Part shown: in pieces, positions 21,930-34,946 of the stretch | Layout: every line of letters begins with the position of its first letter | Position numbering within the stretch: position 1 is the stretch's first letter | Source: Hydra vulgaris | Taxonomy: Eukaryota > Cnidaria > Hydrozoa > Anthoathecata > Hydridae | Length of the DNA: 64,000 nt | Assembly (NCBI RefSeq): GCF_038396675.1 | Contig: NC_088920.1 | Coordinates: forward strand, 23,662,501 to 23,726,500 | Direction of reading: 5' to 3' | The notes under the pieces: model-generated | Database searches by the model: none | Seen by the model: only the letters and a program-made list of their open reading frames with translations | What the model was told of the DNA's origin: nothing | Made by a program: the position numbers and the translations under genes

Positions 21930-22260
21930 CCCACGTTTATAAGTCAGGACGGTTTGATTCTATTTACTCTTTTGACTGGTTTGTTGTTGTTTTTTGTCAA
22001 ATTGTAGGAATTAAAGTTCCTATTAGTTATAATCTAAGCAACCTTTACAGTGAAAAGGTACTTGAGTTTAATAAAGAAAATATTATCTTATTGCGAAGAA
22101 AACAGTATCTTGTTATATAACTGGTAACTCTACCCATTTATTGCAACCTCTTGATGTTACATTGTATGGACCTCTTTAATAGTATTAGAGGAAAATTCTT
22201 GATCAATCGAAAACCTCTTGTTCCAAAAAAAGCACAGACAATTACAAAAAATAAATTTCC
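21930..22260 (+). pseudogene. DDE_1 (pogo/jerky-like) transposase fragment
   Basis: Across two frames the text reads HVYKSGRFDSIYSFDWFVVV, then KVLEFNKENIILL, then NSTHLLQPLDVTLYGP. This matches the central and last catalytic blocks of DDE_1 transposases (W-x-x-W...F, then NSTHxLQPLDVxxxGP). Stops and a frame change between blocks show it is dead. No helix-turn-helix region was found nearby. Confidence 0.7.
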
Positions 22261-22958
22261 TTGGTTCTTTCTTTACTTATAAACTATACATTTTTTCAGA
22301 TCAAAGGTAATCAGCAACTTAGTAGCTTAGTGGTTTTAAAAGAAATAAGGGATTTACCCATTAGATATAAGTATAATCTTCAATCGTTTGTCAGATGGTA
22401 GTTGTAATTTTAGTAAGCTAAGCAATAATTAGTTTACTTAACTATTGTTTTATGTTGATGTCAATGAAAAAGCAGGCTCAAAGGGAAGAAAAAAAAATTA
22501 CTTTTGCCCTTTTTAAAAGTATTTTTTTTGAGGATTTTTTTGGCAAAATTTAAAGATGTTCCACTTTCATTGTCTGTCAGTAAAACTGATGTAAATGAGA
22601 CTTTTTTTTATGTTATTCCACTTAAAACTTTTCATTAAAATGAAATAAAATACTAAATGGGTGTTTGTTATAAAATAATATTATTTTATTTTAGCAAAAA
22701 TAAATTAATGTGAAACTAGACTGTTGTTTTAATTAAATATTAAAACAAAACAGTGCGTTTTTGAATAGGTTTTGCTTTTACAAAAAAACGCATTCAAAGT
22801 TACCCCATTTGTGGGGTAACTTTGAATGACTATTTTATTTAAATATTATTTTGAATTTGAATTATGTAAGAATCAATGAAAATATTCATTTTGTTAAATT
22901 TCAAATATTATCAATAGTGAAGAAAGAGCAAGTAAAAATATCTCAAAAACGGTTTACG
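22261..22958. other. AT-rich DNA with a GGGGTAACTTTGAATG palindrome
   Basis: At about 22,795-22,830 CATTCAAAGTTACCCC is followed by its complement after a 6-nt spacer. This matches the motif at 17.2-17.7 kb and may mark the far end of the same transposon family. No gene is seen. Confidence 0.4.
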
Positions 22959-23882
22959 GTAGGGGAGACCGGGGCTAGTTGGCCGCAGGGGTAAGTTGAC
23001 GAACTGCGTTTATCTTTAGAGCCTTTCATCAGAATGTGACAAAAATTACTCAGAAACTTCCTTATTGACCATTTCATCATTCACTGTAGTATTGTCAGGA
23101 TTCGCGCATGCGCATGGGAGATATTGAGATTTATGCGTTTTTTGGACAAAAACGTAACTTTTAGAACATCGTTTCCTTTTTTACTTTACAAAGAAAATAT
23201 TTGGTCGAATGAAAAAAAAAATATTGTAAAAGTTCCAGTCACAATTGGTTTACTATATCCAGTCATACTTTTTTTTCAAAGCTGCCGTTTTTCAGGATAT
23301 ATAGACTGTTTATTAAAAAAAAGCTTTCGGGGTAAGTTGACACGGGGTAAGTTGGCTCCTAGCATTTACTATGGAAAAAAATATTTATTTTTACAAAAAT
23401 ATTTTTTTTTATTTTTTTTATTTTTAACAATATTGAAAATATTTATTCTTAAAAAAAAATTGAAAAAAATTTTTTTTTGGTTTTTTTTTCCACAGATGAA
23501 AGGTGGGTTACTGTTTTGCTTTTATACGGACTAATATTTGGTACCAGCTAAAAGTAATATTAAATTTTGGGATAAAATTGTTGCAAAAATTAATTTAAAA
23601 AAAATTTCAATTAATTTTTCACTTAATAGTGCATTAATAATCATTTTTATAGTTTGCGCCAACTTACCCCGTGGTGGGGTAAGTTGGCGCAAATTTTTTT
23701 TTTTTTTTTTGAGGGTCCGGAAAGGCCCCAAGAATTTTTTTTTGTAAATGAATGCAAATTTTATAAGATTTCCTAATCCATACTCTTTAAGACTACACTT
23801 TAATATTTTTAAAAAAATGTACTGTTAGGGCTACAGAGCTCATAGAGTAAAAACCGAGCCAACTAGCACCGGTCTCCCCTAC
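22959..23882. mobile_element. 924-bp non-autonomous element with 25-bp TIRs
   Basis: The left end GTAGGGGAGACCGGGGCTAG (then TTGGC) and the right end, as complement, GTAGGGGAGACCGGTGCTAG (then TTGGC) differ by one base. The interior has no recognisable coding sequence but several GGGGTAAGTTG(A/G)C phrases, including a palindromic pair near 23,660-23,690. No clear target duplication is seen. Confidence 0.75.
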
Positions 23883-23884
23883 AC

Positions 23885-24058
23885 TTTTTTTTTTTTTTTA
23901 GGTGCTCCAAGAAGTCCTAACGATCTTGTCACAGAGCACTGCGAAAGTGCATTTAACATGGAAGTTTACGCCTCCTTCCTTACCGTGACGCGAAAATATG
24001 TCTAGAGCTCGTTTCGAGTCTGGATCTCCTACTTATATAGAAAGCGCTCTAACTTTAA
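23885..24058 (-). mobile_element. tRNA-derived SINE (family 1)
   Basis: The tail AGGTGCTCCAAGAAGTCCTA, body CGCCTCCTTCCTTACCGTGA and box B remnant GTTTCGAGTCTGG are on the minus strand. The head is truncated. It abuts the right end of the 924-bp element. Confidence 0.75.
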
Positions 24059-25076
24059 TGACGTAAGTGAGAGAAGAGAAAAAATTAAATAGTAAGAAAG
24101 TGTCATAAAATATAAAAATATTATTTTTTTATATTATTTTTTTATACAACACTCTTGAACTTTAAAGTTCGATTTAAATATATATACAAATAATGTACCG
24201 CTAAATTATTTCTTATTTGTGTTCACTATTTCTTTGTGTTCGATAGTTCAGTTTTATTTACTTTTTTCAAAGCTGCCAAAACTACCCCTTCTAGACTAAG
24301 TGACACATTAGTTAGTTTTTAAAGAGAACAGTTAGACTTAGGACAAAAACGGCTAATTTCAATCGATAAATTGGTAAAATATAAACACTTAATTGATGGC
24401 AGATGAAAAAAATTCAGAAGCATCGGTGAGAATTATAGTGAAATTTTTTTTTTTACTTTTTTGTTCTAAAATTAAATAACCGCGTACCTTTCCTTTGTTG
24501 CGTAATTATTTTAACATTCTAATTCTCTAACTTTCATCCATTAGATGTGTTGTCAAAATACAGGGTCGACGCAATTTGGTGTTATGTGGGGGTCTAAAAC
24601 GGTCAAACTTGCCAATTAAATGAACGAAAAGTTCATTGATAAGGGGGACGAAAAAGAGGGTATCACACACACCCTCCCTCTCCATTGCACCGATCTTGAC
24701 AAAACGATAATAGTAGCAGACCCGTACCGTAAAAATTTTAAAGAGGGAAGGAAGTCATTTTTCAAAAAAAGTCAGTTTAGAATACTAAAGTTTTTGCTCA
24801 GTTTTTCTTATAAAACTTGCATAAAACAATGAAAATTTTTTTTAAAAAAGGGGGGTCGATTCCACCTGACAACATTTTAGCTATGACGCTAAAAGTCATG
24901 TACAACAATTTCAATTTTCAAATTATTTTCCAGGTGTCACAGCCCAGGATCACCCCAGTCAAGACGCAATATCAATGTGATATCAGAATAATATCAAAAC
25001 CCTCTCAAGCTATGACATCAAATAATGATATAATAGCGATATCATAACTTTGGGAAATAAACTTACAGCAGAAAAT
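24059..25076. other. Intergenic DNA, nothing recognised
   Basis: Moderately AT-rich. A pair of open frames on the plus strand (24,620-25,047) has no recognisable domain and no matching splice structure, so I do not call a gene. Confidence 0.35.
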
Positions 25077-25620
25077 GTAGACTTCTAAAGTATTACAGCC
25101 CCTTAAGTAATTTATACAATATTTCAAACGATTAGTATTTGGTATATAGAATACCACATCCCTCACTTGTAATTTCTATATGTATCACAAAAAGAAACTG
25201 AAGTTCTTATTTAAATTATCACATTCCTCTTATGTAGACTTCTAAAATATTACATTCCCCTAAGTAATTCACATAATATTTCAAACGATTAGTATTTGGT
25301 ATCTAGAATATCACATCCCTCACTTGTAATTTCTGTATGTATCACAAAAAGAAACTGAAATTCTTATATAAATTATCACATTCCCTTTATGTAGACTTCT
25401 AAAATATTACATTCCCTTAAGTAATTCACACAATATTTCAAACGATTAGTATTTGGTATCTAGAATATCACATCCCTCACTTGTAGTTTTTGTATATATC
25501 ACAAAAGGAAATTCTTACTTAAAATATCACATCCCCCTATGCAGACTTCTAAAATTTACAAACAATTAAAATTTAATATCTAGTGAATATCACATCCAGC
25601 CCCGTCTTTACACATGTCCA
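25077..25620. repeat. 157-bp tandem array, ~3.5 copies
   Basis: GTAGACTTCTAAA recurs at 25,077, 25,234 and 25,391, with GCAGACTTCTAAA at 25,541. Each copy contains TTTCAAACGATTAGTATTTG, ATATCACATCCCTCACTTGT and a TATCACAAAAAG phrase, and the last copy is degenerate. Related ATCACATCCCTCGTGTATAA text appears alone at about 28.27 kb. Confidence 0.9.
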
Positions 25621-26934
25621 GCCTGGGCAGCTGTTGGGAGACCAGGTCGTTTGGAGAGGCCAGTCAGAAAGAAATCAAATTTTATTAATTAATTACAAAA
25701 AAACTTTTTTCTGATAAATTATAAAAGTTAACAAAAAAAGTCACATTTAATTCTTTATAATTCTGTTTTTAAATCTTAAACCAATAAAAAAAAAATTTTC
25801 TTGTGTACATGTTGAAGAAAGAAACCTTGTTTGCTGCAATGTTTATGCCAGGGCAAGCAAAACTTTTGCAATAAGCGTGTAAATTTTGTTACCATGCCTC
25901 TTAAAATGCTTGCGTAAAAGGTTTCTATAAGCATTAAAATAAATATAGGACTAAAATTATTTATCGCAATGTTAAAAAAGCAAAAATAGAAACTAAGCTG
26001 TGTAATACAAAATAAAAAAAAAACTATTTTCATTTTAAAAAAATTTTGCTTAAGTGAAGTGATTCCAGTGATTATTCAATCAAATATGTAAAAATATTAG
26101 TAAAATATCAATCCAACTTTCAGAATAAAAAAATAAGTCAGAAGTGATCAAATAAAAGTCTGTAGTGATCAATTATTAACATGAATGAGCCTGGCAAGAA
26201 AAGTCTGGATGCAAAAGAAAATAGATGCAAATTTAAAACGAATTGCAAGCCTAAATGTTGCTGCATCCTTGCCAACAAAAATATGTTGTTGTCACAACAT
26301 GTGGCAACAAAAATGTTATCACATGTGGGGATAACATTTTTTGCAAAAAAAAGAACAAAAAAAACAATCTGATGCATTATCGCAAGAGGCGGTGCATTCT
26401 TGCACATGTAGCAGCTATCTTCCGGATTCGTTGATTAATGATGAAGATTTAAAAAAGAGCCTGCGAGCTTAGACTCCATTAGAATGCGTAGCGAAATGTT
26501 AGCTTGAAACGTTAAAGTACTTTCTACTGATTCTGGTGACAAGATAGGTCAAAATATGGCCTGATTGAGTTAATCACAACAAATCAGCAAAAAAGAGACG
26601 TCAACGCCACTGATTTTTCAAGGCCTGAAACCTTTGACCATGCTGGAACTCAAAAGAGTTATTTTTTTGAAAACTTGCAAATGGAGAAAATGCTTTAACA
26701 GTACTTATTTATTTGTATATGCAAAAAAAGCATATACAAATAAATAAGTAGCCTTAAAAGAAATGAACAATGACAAAACGCAATAGCCGAACACTTTTGT
26801 AAAGGGTGTTTTTTAAGCCCGCTAGAACTTCAAATTGGAAAAAGTAACAAAATAAAGCTGTAATTAAACTTTTTTATTTATCTGACAGATTAATACATGA
26901 TATTAACACTTAAAAATAATTTCGGGCATATGGG
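25621..26934. other. Intergenic DNA with one hairpin and the left end of a mariner
   Basis: At 26,702-26,750 a perfect hairpin with 21-bp arms and a 7-A loop is present. From about 26,806 the phrase GGGTGTTTTTTAAGCCCGCT and TAGAACTTCAAATTGGAAAA resembles a mariner terminal inverted repeat and precedes the transposase relic. Confidence 0.45.
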
Positions 26935-27500
26935 CACCGCGGTTGTTCTTGACGAAACCCATTCTGGATGTCCAATTTCTGGATGTCTAATGGAGGCCAC
27001 TTTCTCAAGAACTTCTGGTCTTGAGAAAATATGTCACGAATAACACGAACAATGCTGGCCTCCAAGGCATCGTTTATTGCTGGTTAATCAGCATAAACCA
27101 TTAGTTTCACATAGCCCCACTGGAAATAATCCAGAGGTGTCAAATCGCACGACCTTGGAGGCCAATTAAAAGATCCATTTTTTGAAATTAACTTATCTCC
27201 AAATTTTGATTTCAATAAGTCAATGGTCGCGGTCGTTGTATGGCAAACAGCGCTATTCTGTTGAAACCACATCTCGTTTGTATCTATGCCATCTATGTTC
27301 TCAAACAAAAAATTATTGATCATGGTGCGGTATCAATCTCCATTGACCGTAAGGCGAGCTGCGGCCTCATTTTTGAGGAAATAAAGTTGATGATGCCACC
27401 AGCGTGTAAACCGCACCAAACGGTGCATTTTTATGGACTTATTTTCAAAGTAAATTTTAATAACTTCGTAGCGTTATTCAAGCGTGAGTATATTCTTGAG
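26935..27500 (-). pseudogene. mariner-family transposase relic
   Basis: On the minus strand: HRLVRFTRWWHHQLYFLKNE, AARLTVNGD-stop-YRTMINNF, then MWFQQNSAVCHTTTATIDLL, KSKFGDKLISKNGSFNWPPR, SCDLTPLDYFQWGYVKLMVY, and a tail EASIVRVIRDIFS. The blocks W-FQQ-x-A-x-CH and WPPRSxDLTPLDYFxWGY are diagnostic of mariner-like transposases. The usual catalytic D of FQQDGA is N here, there are in-frame stops after NGD and after VYAD, and the N-terminal DNA-binding half is absent. Confidence 0.85.
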
Positions 27501-29429
27501 CTAGTGGGCTTGTTATGAAATTGGTGAATAACTGTGGTGAATAAACTGTTTAGCTCTCTGTCTATTTTCGTTTAAGAGGTTATATCAAGTTTTAATAAAT
27601 TTGAAAACGAAAAATAGTGCACAAAAGCCAACATCCCGGATTGAAAAAATATACCCAAACAATGCGGATATTTATTTTCCAAATGAATGTCTGCATCTCA
27701 AAAGCTACATTTTCAATTGAATTGAAATTGGTACCGGTGAAACTAAAAAAATAAATCATTTAGATTTACTTTTAATTATTTGATCAAAGAAATTTATATC
27801 CACATCATGTCAGCTCTAACCATTCTTCAAATCAATCCAAAAACATCCATCTAAAAGATATCAACGTGGAAGGTTTAGTTGTTCATTTTGTTGATTTAAA
27901 ATACCGCTACAAAATATCAAAATAGTTTATCAACTTATGAGTGTAAAACTGAGACCTAGATGAAAACTATTTATACTTTAGATATATCTATATTTCTTTA
28001 TACCTTGCTGAAGTGTTTTAGTTATATGTAGAAAACAAAGATTTGATTGTCCAATGCTTATTCTTTGGATTACCTTATTACAGTTATCACATTTACTTGT
28101 TGCTTTTTGATCTTTCGAGTAACATTTATTATGCAAAACATATATAAAAACCGTATTTAAGCGCAGATTTTTTTTTTGTGAGTGGGAGGGAGGGGAGAAG
28201 GGTAGGCTGGAGAGGCCGCAACCGTTATTTTACTGGGGGACCAGGATGATCTAAAGACTAAATGATCTAAATGATCACATCCCTCGTGTATAATTTTTGT
28301 TTCACTAGTGTCACGCAATATATTACCATTTCATTTTAACTTCATTTATAGTATATTATAAAAAAAAAACCTTTTTTAATGAATCTCGTTGCGTTTTTAC
28401 TATATTGCCTATATGATTGAATGTTTCAAAAGTACTTGATGCACTTCTAAATGCAATAACTCGAAAGCACATTATCGTTTTCATTTTTTTAAGGGGATGG
28501 GATATTTTAGGCGGATGTGATATTCTATTACAAATCTTGTACTTACCTAAATTTTACTTCAAAATTACATTATTTATATTAAAAAACATGAAATATCTTT
28601 AATAACAACAATAACAACAACAACAAAATTATTACATTGGTTACGTAAAAGAAAGCACTATTTAACTGGATGGTCCACTCTCAAATAACATGGCTAAAAC
28701 AAGGAGAGTGACCATGAACATGAAAAAACTCGTAAAAACAAAAATGAAGTTTTTAAATTTTCAAGATTAATAAAACATCTGACACAAACAAAAAAAAAAC
28801 TTAAAAAAAGGATAAATGAAAAATAAAATAAAACACAAAAAGTATTCGTTTCACTATAACAACCAATTAAGTTGTTGGCTCATAAAATTCTTGATTTATA
28901 AAATGGTATTTAAGTTTATTTTGTAAATCTTGTATTTTTTTAACTCATAAAAAGAACAGATATCTAGCTTGGTTTGAAAATATTGATTAATTGTTCAAAT
29001 ATTCCATTAGAACAATTATTCCACTATTATTAAAAGTGGTTTAATTGCTCCATCATTTAATACAAGGCTTTATGGCAAATCTTCTCTTACACCTCCACAT
29101 TTATTTACTCACATAAAAATTATTCACTCACATAAAAGTTTTATGTGAGATCCTTGTCAACTTTGTATGAAACTTGATTATTAAGAAAAACTATTCACTA
29201 AAAATAAATGGAATCTTATTGTTTATGACAATTATGACAATTTTCATCTTTAATGTGATTATAAAAATTCAAGATTAGAAAATCTTTGAACGAATTTGAA
29301 ACGAAATAGTGTGTGAGTTATGTGTGAGTGTGTGAGTGTGAGTGTGTGAGTGTGAGTGTGTGAGTGGGAGTGTGTGAGTGGGAGGAATGTAGTTATTCTT
29401 ATAGCTCTTTTTTAAACAAATTTAAGTTG
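27501..29429. other. AT-rich intergenic DNA with simple repeats
   Basis: Contains an AACAAC tract near 28,605-28,625 and a GTGTGAGTGTGAGTG tract at about 29,310-29,382. An isolated phrase near 28,270 resembles the 157-bp array. No gene is recognised. Confidence 0.4.
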
Positions 29430-29780
29430 TTTTAGTATTGGGTAGGATTGAAAAGTCGTGTTTTTCAAAAGGAAAGACCTTTGGAAACTAAATTGGAAAT
29501 TTAAAAAAAAATAAAAACGTTAAGAAGGGAGAAAAAATACCAAACAAACTACCTATAAATATCTATTTAATTTTGAGAAAAGACATTGTTAGTAGAATTC
29601 TAAATTTTTAGTTATAGGCATACATTTGAACGCAAAAAAAACTGCGTTTTGCGTTTGCGTTCCAAAATAAAAACTCACGCGGATTTGACACAATTTATTG
29701 CGTTTACTTACGTAAACGTAAACGCAATTTACGCAAATAACCGCGCTTACGCACGCATTTAATACGCAACTTACAATCAA
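29430..29780. repeat. ~350-bp dispersed repeat, copy A
   Basis: The right portion is rich in AAACGCAA / TTGCGTTT phrases (GCGTTTGCGTTCCAAAATAA, TTACTTACGTAAACGTAAAC) and the left contains GGGTAGGATTGAAAAGTCG. The same blocks occur in reverse order and orientation at 35,622-35,990. It is non-coding. Confidence 0.7.
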
Positions 29781-30289
29781 TCAATCAATCAATTAATTCA
29801 TATATTCTGAAATAGTTGTTACATTCACGGAAGTTTACAAATAGTACATGTACTAATCCTAAGTAAAAAACTTGTAAATAAAAGCTACTAAATATATTGT
29901 TAATGCTAATAGTAATAATCATCCACAGCTGTAACAAAGCAAACATTAAAAGTTAAAGGAGTAAAATACTAATAATGATAATAAGAGTGGTAGTAGTAAC
30001 AATAATAACAATACAATGATAAGAGTATAATGATAATAATAAAAATAAAATGACAACAATAAAAATAATTACAATAATCATGAAAAGAATAATAGTAATT
30101 TAGTACTAGTCACACACATACACCTTTTATTAACGTGATTTATACTATTATCATATTTTATTAATGTGATTTATATTATACTGTGATTTATAAACTCAAA
30201 TAGATAATCAAATATATTAATAACGTTGGTTATATAAAAACCTTACACGACAGTAATTATGAAAATATCAGAATATAAAATTATGTTCA
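29781..30289. other. AT-rich DNA rich in AATAATAAT
   Basis: Degenerate trinucleotide-like runs (AATAACAATA, GATAATAATAA). No gene is seen. Confidence 0.4.
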
Positions 30290-30346
30290 TACACACATTA
30301 TGTTACATACACACATATATAAACACATATATAAACACACACACAC

Positions 30347-30431
<85 letters not shown>

Positions 30432-30508
30432 AATTATGTTAGTGTATTTTACAAATAGAGTGCTCAATGTTCTTAAAGAACAGAGCAATAATTAATTAGT
30501 ATAAAACA

Positions 30509-30580
<72 letters not shown>

Positions 30581-30585
30581 TATAT

Positions 30586-30629
<44 letters not shown>

Positions 30630-30650
30630 TTATACACATACATACACACA

Positions 30651-30725
<75 letters not shown>

Positions 30726-30840
30726 TTACATACACACGCACACATATATATACACATATAAATATATACAAACATACACATTCACGTCCATGTATACATA
30801 TACACATACATACATATACACTCACACTTATTCACATGCG
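30290..30840. repeat. Compound (TA)n / (CA)n microsatellite cluster
   Basis: Three TA arrays (about 30,345-30,428, 30,511-30,574 and 30,651-30,721) are separated by CA arrays and a non-repetitive 84-bp block (30,430-30,513) that duplicates 21,464-21,547. Long open frames here are translations of the repeat only. Confidence 0.9.
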
Positions 30841-30889
30841 CTTATCACAAACACTTATACATAGATGCACATATCTTTGGATTTATAAA

Positions 30890-31712
30890 CTGTATTTGAT
30901 TAGGAAGGAATGGAATAGGTCACTCCTAAAAATATAAATTGAATGGAGAGCTTTTAGGTCATAGGGAAGGTTATTCCAAGAATTTATACTTTGGTTTTTT
31001 ATGGACTTATATCCATAAGTAACAGAATGATGATTTAAGACTACAAGATTCAGATTATCAGTTGATCGAAGATAGTATCGGTTATTTGCATTTTTTGGGA
31101 AAAAATTGTTGAAGGTAAGAGGTAGGTTTTTGTGTTGGTGGTCCCAGACAAACTGACAATTCAAGAATTGAACAAGGTCACATAGTTTAAGGATCTTAGA
31201 AGTAAAATAAAACATATTAGGATTGGATTTGTAATTCTAAAAATGTATTATTTTTAAAGCTTTGTTTTGAAGATGAGATATCCTTAAAACTTCTTGCTGT
31301 TGAGTTTTTCCCCATATTTGACAAGCATATCGTATATGCGAGCCAATAATCGCATGATATATGTTTAATAATGCTTTCAGATTGACATAATGGCGAACTT
31401 TAGCCAGCATCCATTTGATTTGCTCAATTTTAAGACTAAGTCTTTGAGGTGGGATACAAACGATAGGTTGGAATCAATTATAATTCCAAGATATTTGATT
31501 GAGTTTACAGGAACGATTTTCTGGCCACTTAATCTAAAGTTTAAATTTTTATTGATTTTTGTTTTTTTAGATTTGAATATGACCAGTTCAGTTTTGTTAC
31601 AGTTGAGGGAAAGCTTATTTGAGCGAAGCCACAGAATTAAATTGGCAAGATCATGATTAATGTATTTGTTAATTGTTTTTAAAGACTTTTTTGTAAAGAT
31701 TTGTTTACACAT
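30890..31712 (-). pseudogene. CR1-like non-LTR retrotransposon, C-terminal RT region
   Basis: On the minus strand the upstream part reads INKYINHDLANLILWLRSNK, LSLNCNKTELVIFKSKK, LNFRLSGQKIVPVNSIKYLG and IIIDSNLSFVSHLKDLVLKL. These are the post-catalytic blocks of CR1/jockey-type reverse transcriptases. After a gap containing AIIGSHIRYACQIWGKTQ-like text, the last part reads LTFNNFFPKNANNRYYLRST and KSINSWNNLPYDLK, typical of the C-terminal end. The FADD catalytic box is missing, so the copy is 5'-truncated. A frame break lies between the two open segments. Confidence 0.8.
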
Positions 31713-31759
31713 ATTAAATGCGTTTATAAACTTTGAATATTTTCCTCAAAAAGAGATGA

Positions 31760-32050
31760 TTAAATGGATTAATTGAACAGTTCGATGTAATAAAGAACTT
31801 GATAGCTTTCAATGTATCAGCATTAAGCATGTTTCGCTTTTTATTTGATTTGTTTAGTGTGTCGGTTGAGTCAAATCACTTACCAAAAATCTCGTGATGT
31901 TTTCTTTGTAAATGCTTCTTAATGTTGGATGTTCGACCAATACGAGCTGTAAATTTTTGATTACACAATATGCAGAAAATCTTGACTCATCTTGTGATTT
32001 ATTTTTTCGAGTATCAGATGTAGTGAAATGTTTCTTTGACCAAAATCTTG
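31760..32050 (-). pseudogene. hAT-type transposase remnant with BED zinc finger
   Basis: On the minus strand a BED-type finger reads FCILCNQKFTARIGRTSNIK then KHLQRKHHEIF (C-x2-C...H-x4-H). Further along is NKSNKKRNMLNADTLKAIKF, which resembles the end of the dimerisation region of hAT proteins. Frames change several times, and the catalytic middle is absent. Confidence 0.6.
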
Positions 32051-33258
32051 CATTTTGTTTATCAAATTACACAAAATGCAAGTGTAATTTGATAAAAAAT
32101 TGTGGTTAAAATAATACTTCTTCATGTCGCTTTTTTGAACTAGACTTTATGATATTTTAACAATTTAAAAACATAATTATGTTTTTAAATTGAGTGAATA
32201 TAGTCAGATTTTTATAATAATTGAATTGAGCTTAATTAAAGATATTAAGTTATACTTTTTTCTAAACATAGTTTTTTTTAAATAATAGTACCGTATACAA
32301 CTGAATATTATTGTGTTCAATTTGTGAGCGGAAAATAAGTTTTCCTTTGTTTTAAGCAATTTTTAAAGTGTGCGTGTGCGCTGACCAATCACATAGTATT
32401 TTTGTGGTTGATTGCTCGTTTTAAGCAAGCTTTTTATATATAAAATGAAAAAACATACAATGAGACAATTATTCAAAGGAATTAGTTGTCCACGGCTTGG
32501 AAAAGATCTACAAAAAAATATGAAATTATAAAAAAAAAATTTTACAAATAAAATAACATAGTATTTAGTAAAAAAGGAAAGATGGCCTTTTATGTGTCAG
32601 GTAAAACGCCCTGTAAATATTTTGTTTTAATACTTGTGTTTTGTTTTAAAAGAAATAAACTTATTTAAAAGTTTTTAAAACTAAATAATCACAGGACATT
32701 TTGCCCCACACATAAAAGGGCATTTTCCTTCACCCAAAACTAGCAAATTGCAAATAAACTAGTTTTATTGATTGAGTTTTAGAACTTTTATACTTTGAAT
32801 ATTGTGGAATAAATTACCCACGAAACAAACATTTCTTTATCAAAATCACACAAATAATGATAATACAACTAATCTTTTTTAACTTTTAGTGGAGCAACAT
32901 GTTCTTTAAGTCTAGTCACTTGTGCATTTGTGAGACCTATGTAGATTCATATTGTTTAATTCCTTATATTTTATTGTTTCAAAATTTTATATATAAAATT
33001 ATAACTTTTTTAGTAGTTTACTAACAAAATCCTTTAAAAAGCTATAACTTGATGAAAACCAATTATTTGTTTGAATATGTAAATATTTAAAACAATAGTA
33101 TATAAAAGGAATTAAACTATACTAATCAAATGCACAGGGGACTTGACCTTATGGAAATTCCCCCCCCCCCTCCTAACCCAAACTTGAAATAATAAGAAAG
33201 CAAAAGAAGATTATGAAAACAATTTTTAAATAAAATGAAATGAAAAAATTAAACTGTA
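32051..33258. other. AT-rich intergenic DNA
   Basis: Includes an exact 16-bp-arm palindrome (CAATTTAAAAACATAA and its complement) near 32,160 and a C10 run near 33,162. No gene is seen. Confidence 0.4.
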
Positions 33259-33405
<147 letters not shown>

Positions 33406-33689
33406 TATCGGACAAAACGAGTGCAACCAAATAATGCTAATTTAGTTTCTTTATATAAAAGTGCTGCATTTTTTCAATTTAGAGAAACAACTATGTAACT
33501 GTTTAGAGACAAAGTTCTTCAAGTTTTATTTATCACAAATTTCATTATTTGTACACGAAAATTATTAAATTAATCAAAAGTATTAAAAAAAGTTGATTTC
33601 CTTTTGGACAAAACAAGTGCAACTCGACAAAATGTTGACCAAGCTGTATTTCGCTATCAAAATTTCGTGGCGAATCCGTTGTTGTCGAT

Positions 33690-34682
33690 CACAGCCTTGC
33701 ATCTTCGAGGCATAGATTCGATCAGGTGATCAATGAAACTTTATGGAATCGCTGCCTAGGCCTTTTGGATTTGTTCAAACAGTTGATCCTTATTACGAAC
33801 ACCTTCACGATTAATTCTGCGGTTGACGATCTCCCACAGGTTCTCGATAGGGTTGAGATCCGGAGATTAAGGCGGCCAATCCATCACCGATAGATTGTTG
33901 GCTTGAAACCACTGCTTGACTACTTTTGCAGTGTGTTTCGGATCGTTATCTTGCTGAAAAACCCATTTTATTGGAATATTCCATTCAGCATGAGGTAACA
34001 TAACATCTTTCAGGATATTTTTATACATGAAACGGTCCATTATTCCATCGTTTTGATGTATCAGACCTAGACCGTTAGCAGAAAAACACCCCATACCATT
34101 ACATTGTCTCCACCATGCTTCACGGTCTTATGGCAGTAACGTAAATCGAGGCGTCTTCCGGCCAGTCGACGTACACGGCAAATGCCATCGCTCCCAATGA
34201 TGTTGAACTTCGATTCATCACTGAACAGGACAGTTCGCCATTTCTGCACATTCCAGTCAATATGAGATGTAGCAAACAGGAATCTTTTCTTCTGGTTTTT
34301 TAGTGAAATCAGCGGTTTCTTTGCAGGGCGTCGAGAAAACAATCCGGCTTCAACAGCACGTTGTCTGATTGTTCGGTCCAATACAGACAGCTCTAATTGC
34401 TTTTGTATCTCGACTGATGATATCCAGGGATCCTTCTTGACGGATCTGACGATCATAGAATCCTCTCTAGAAGTGGTGGAACGCGGTCTTCCACCTTTGT
34501 TATCTGCTGCCAACTTCCCCGTAGAACGATATTTGGAACATAGCCTTGATACGGTCCATTTTTTCCACGCGATGTTTATCACAAATACTTTTTTGTGACA
34601 TTCCACTTACGTAATCGCCAATAATTTTCTTTCTTAGTTCCAATCCAAGACTGTCGAGAGCCATTTTTGCACTTAAAGTCAT
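33690..34682 (-). pseudogene. Tc1-family DD34E-type transposase, frame-shifted
   Basis: From the start MALDSLGLELRKKIIGDYVS the product runs through a helix-turn-helix (GMSQKSICDKH...WTVSRLCSKYRSTGKL), the GRPRSTTSRED hook, WNVQKWRTVLFSDESKFNI (first D), VFQQDNDPKHTAKVVKQW (second D) and SPDLNPIENLWEIVNRR (E). One frame change lies near 34,560 and another near 34,085. A stop replaces the Q of WPPQSPDLNP, and further stops follow KA and AAIP. The ATG at 34,664 or 34,682 is the likely start. All catalytic residues are recognisable, so inactivation looks recent, but this copy cannot encode a full transposase. Confidence 0.9.
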
Positions 34683-34946
34683 AAAAATAATAAAAATAAA
34701 TAATCACGCTTCTCAAGGCTTACCGTGTTACATTTACCTTGTGATGATACAATAATGCTCTGTGGAACACAACGTTGGTTGGATGTGGACTGTATTGATG
34801 TAATGAAACACTTGTTGTATTTCACTTCTTGTATTGATGCTCTTCGATAAAACACTTTGATAAAACTCACTTCGATAAACTGTCTTGATAATACTGACTG
34901 ATTGACTTCCATATACTGACTGAATTACATGTCGATTTACATGTCT

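Noticed and set aside
23124-23534. 136-codon open frame inside the 924-bp TIR element
   Set aside because: Phe/Lys-rich translation of T/A-runs with no transposase motif; the element appears non-autonomous.
24620-25047. A two-exon protein-coding gene on the plus strand
   Set aside because: The open frames have no recognisable domain, no consistent splice phase and end in low-complexity sequence.
25077-25620. A CRISPR-like array of regularly spaced repeats
   Set aside because: The whole 157-bp unit is repeated with no unique spacers; it is an ordinary tandem repeat in a eukaryotic genome.
26181-26372. Cys-rich small secreted peptide
   Set aside because: No signal peptide, and the cysteines are irregularly spaced; a same-length open frame exists on the opposite strand, as expected by chance.
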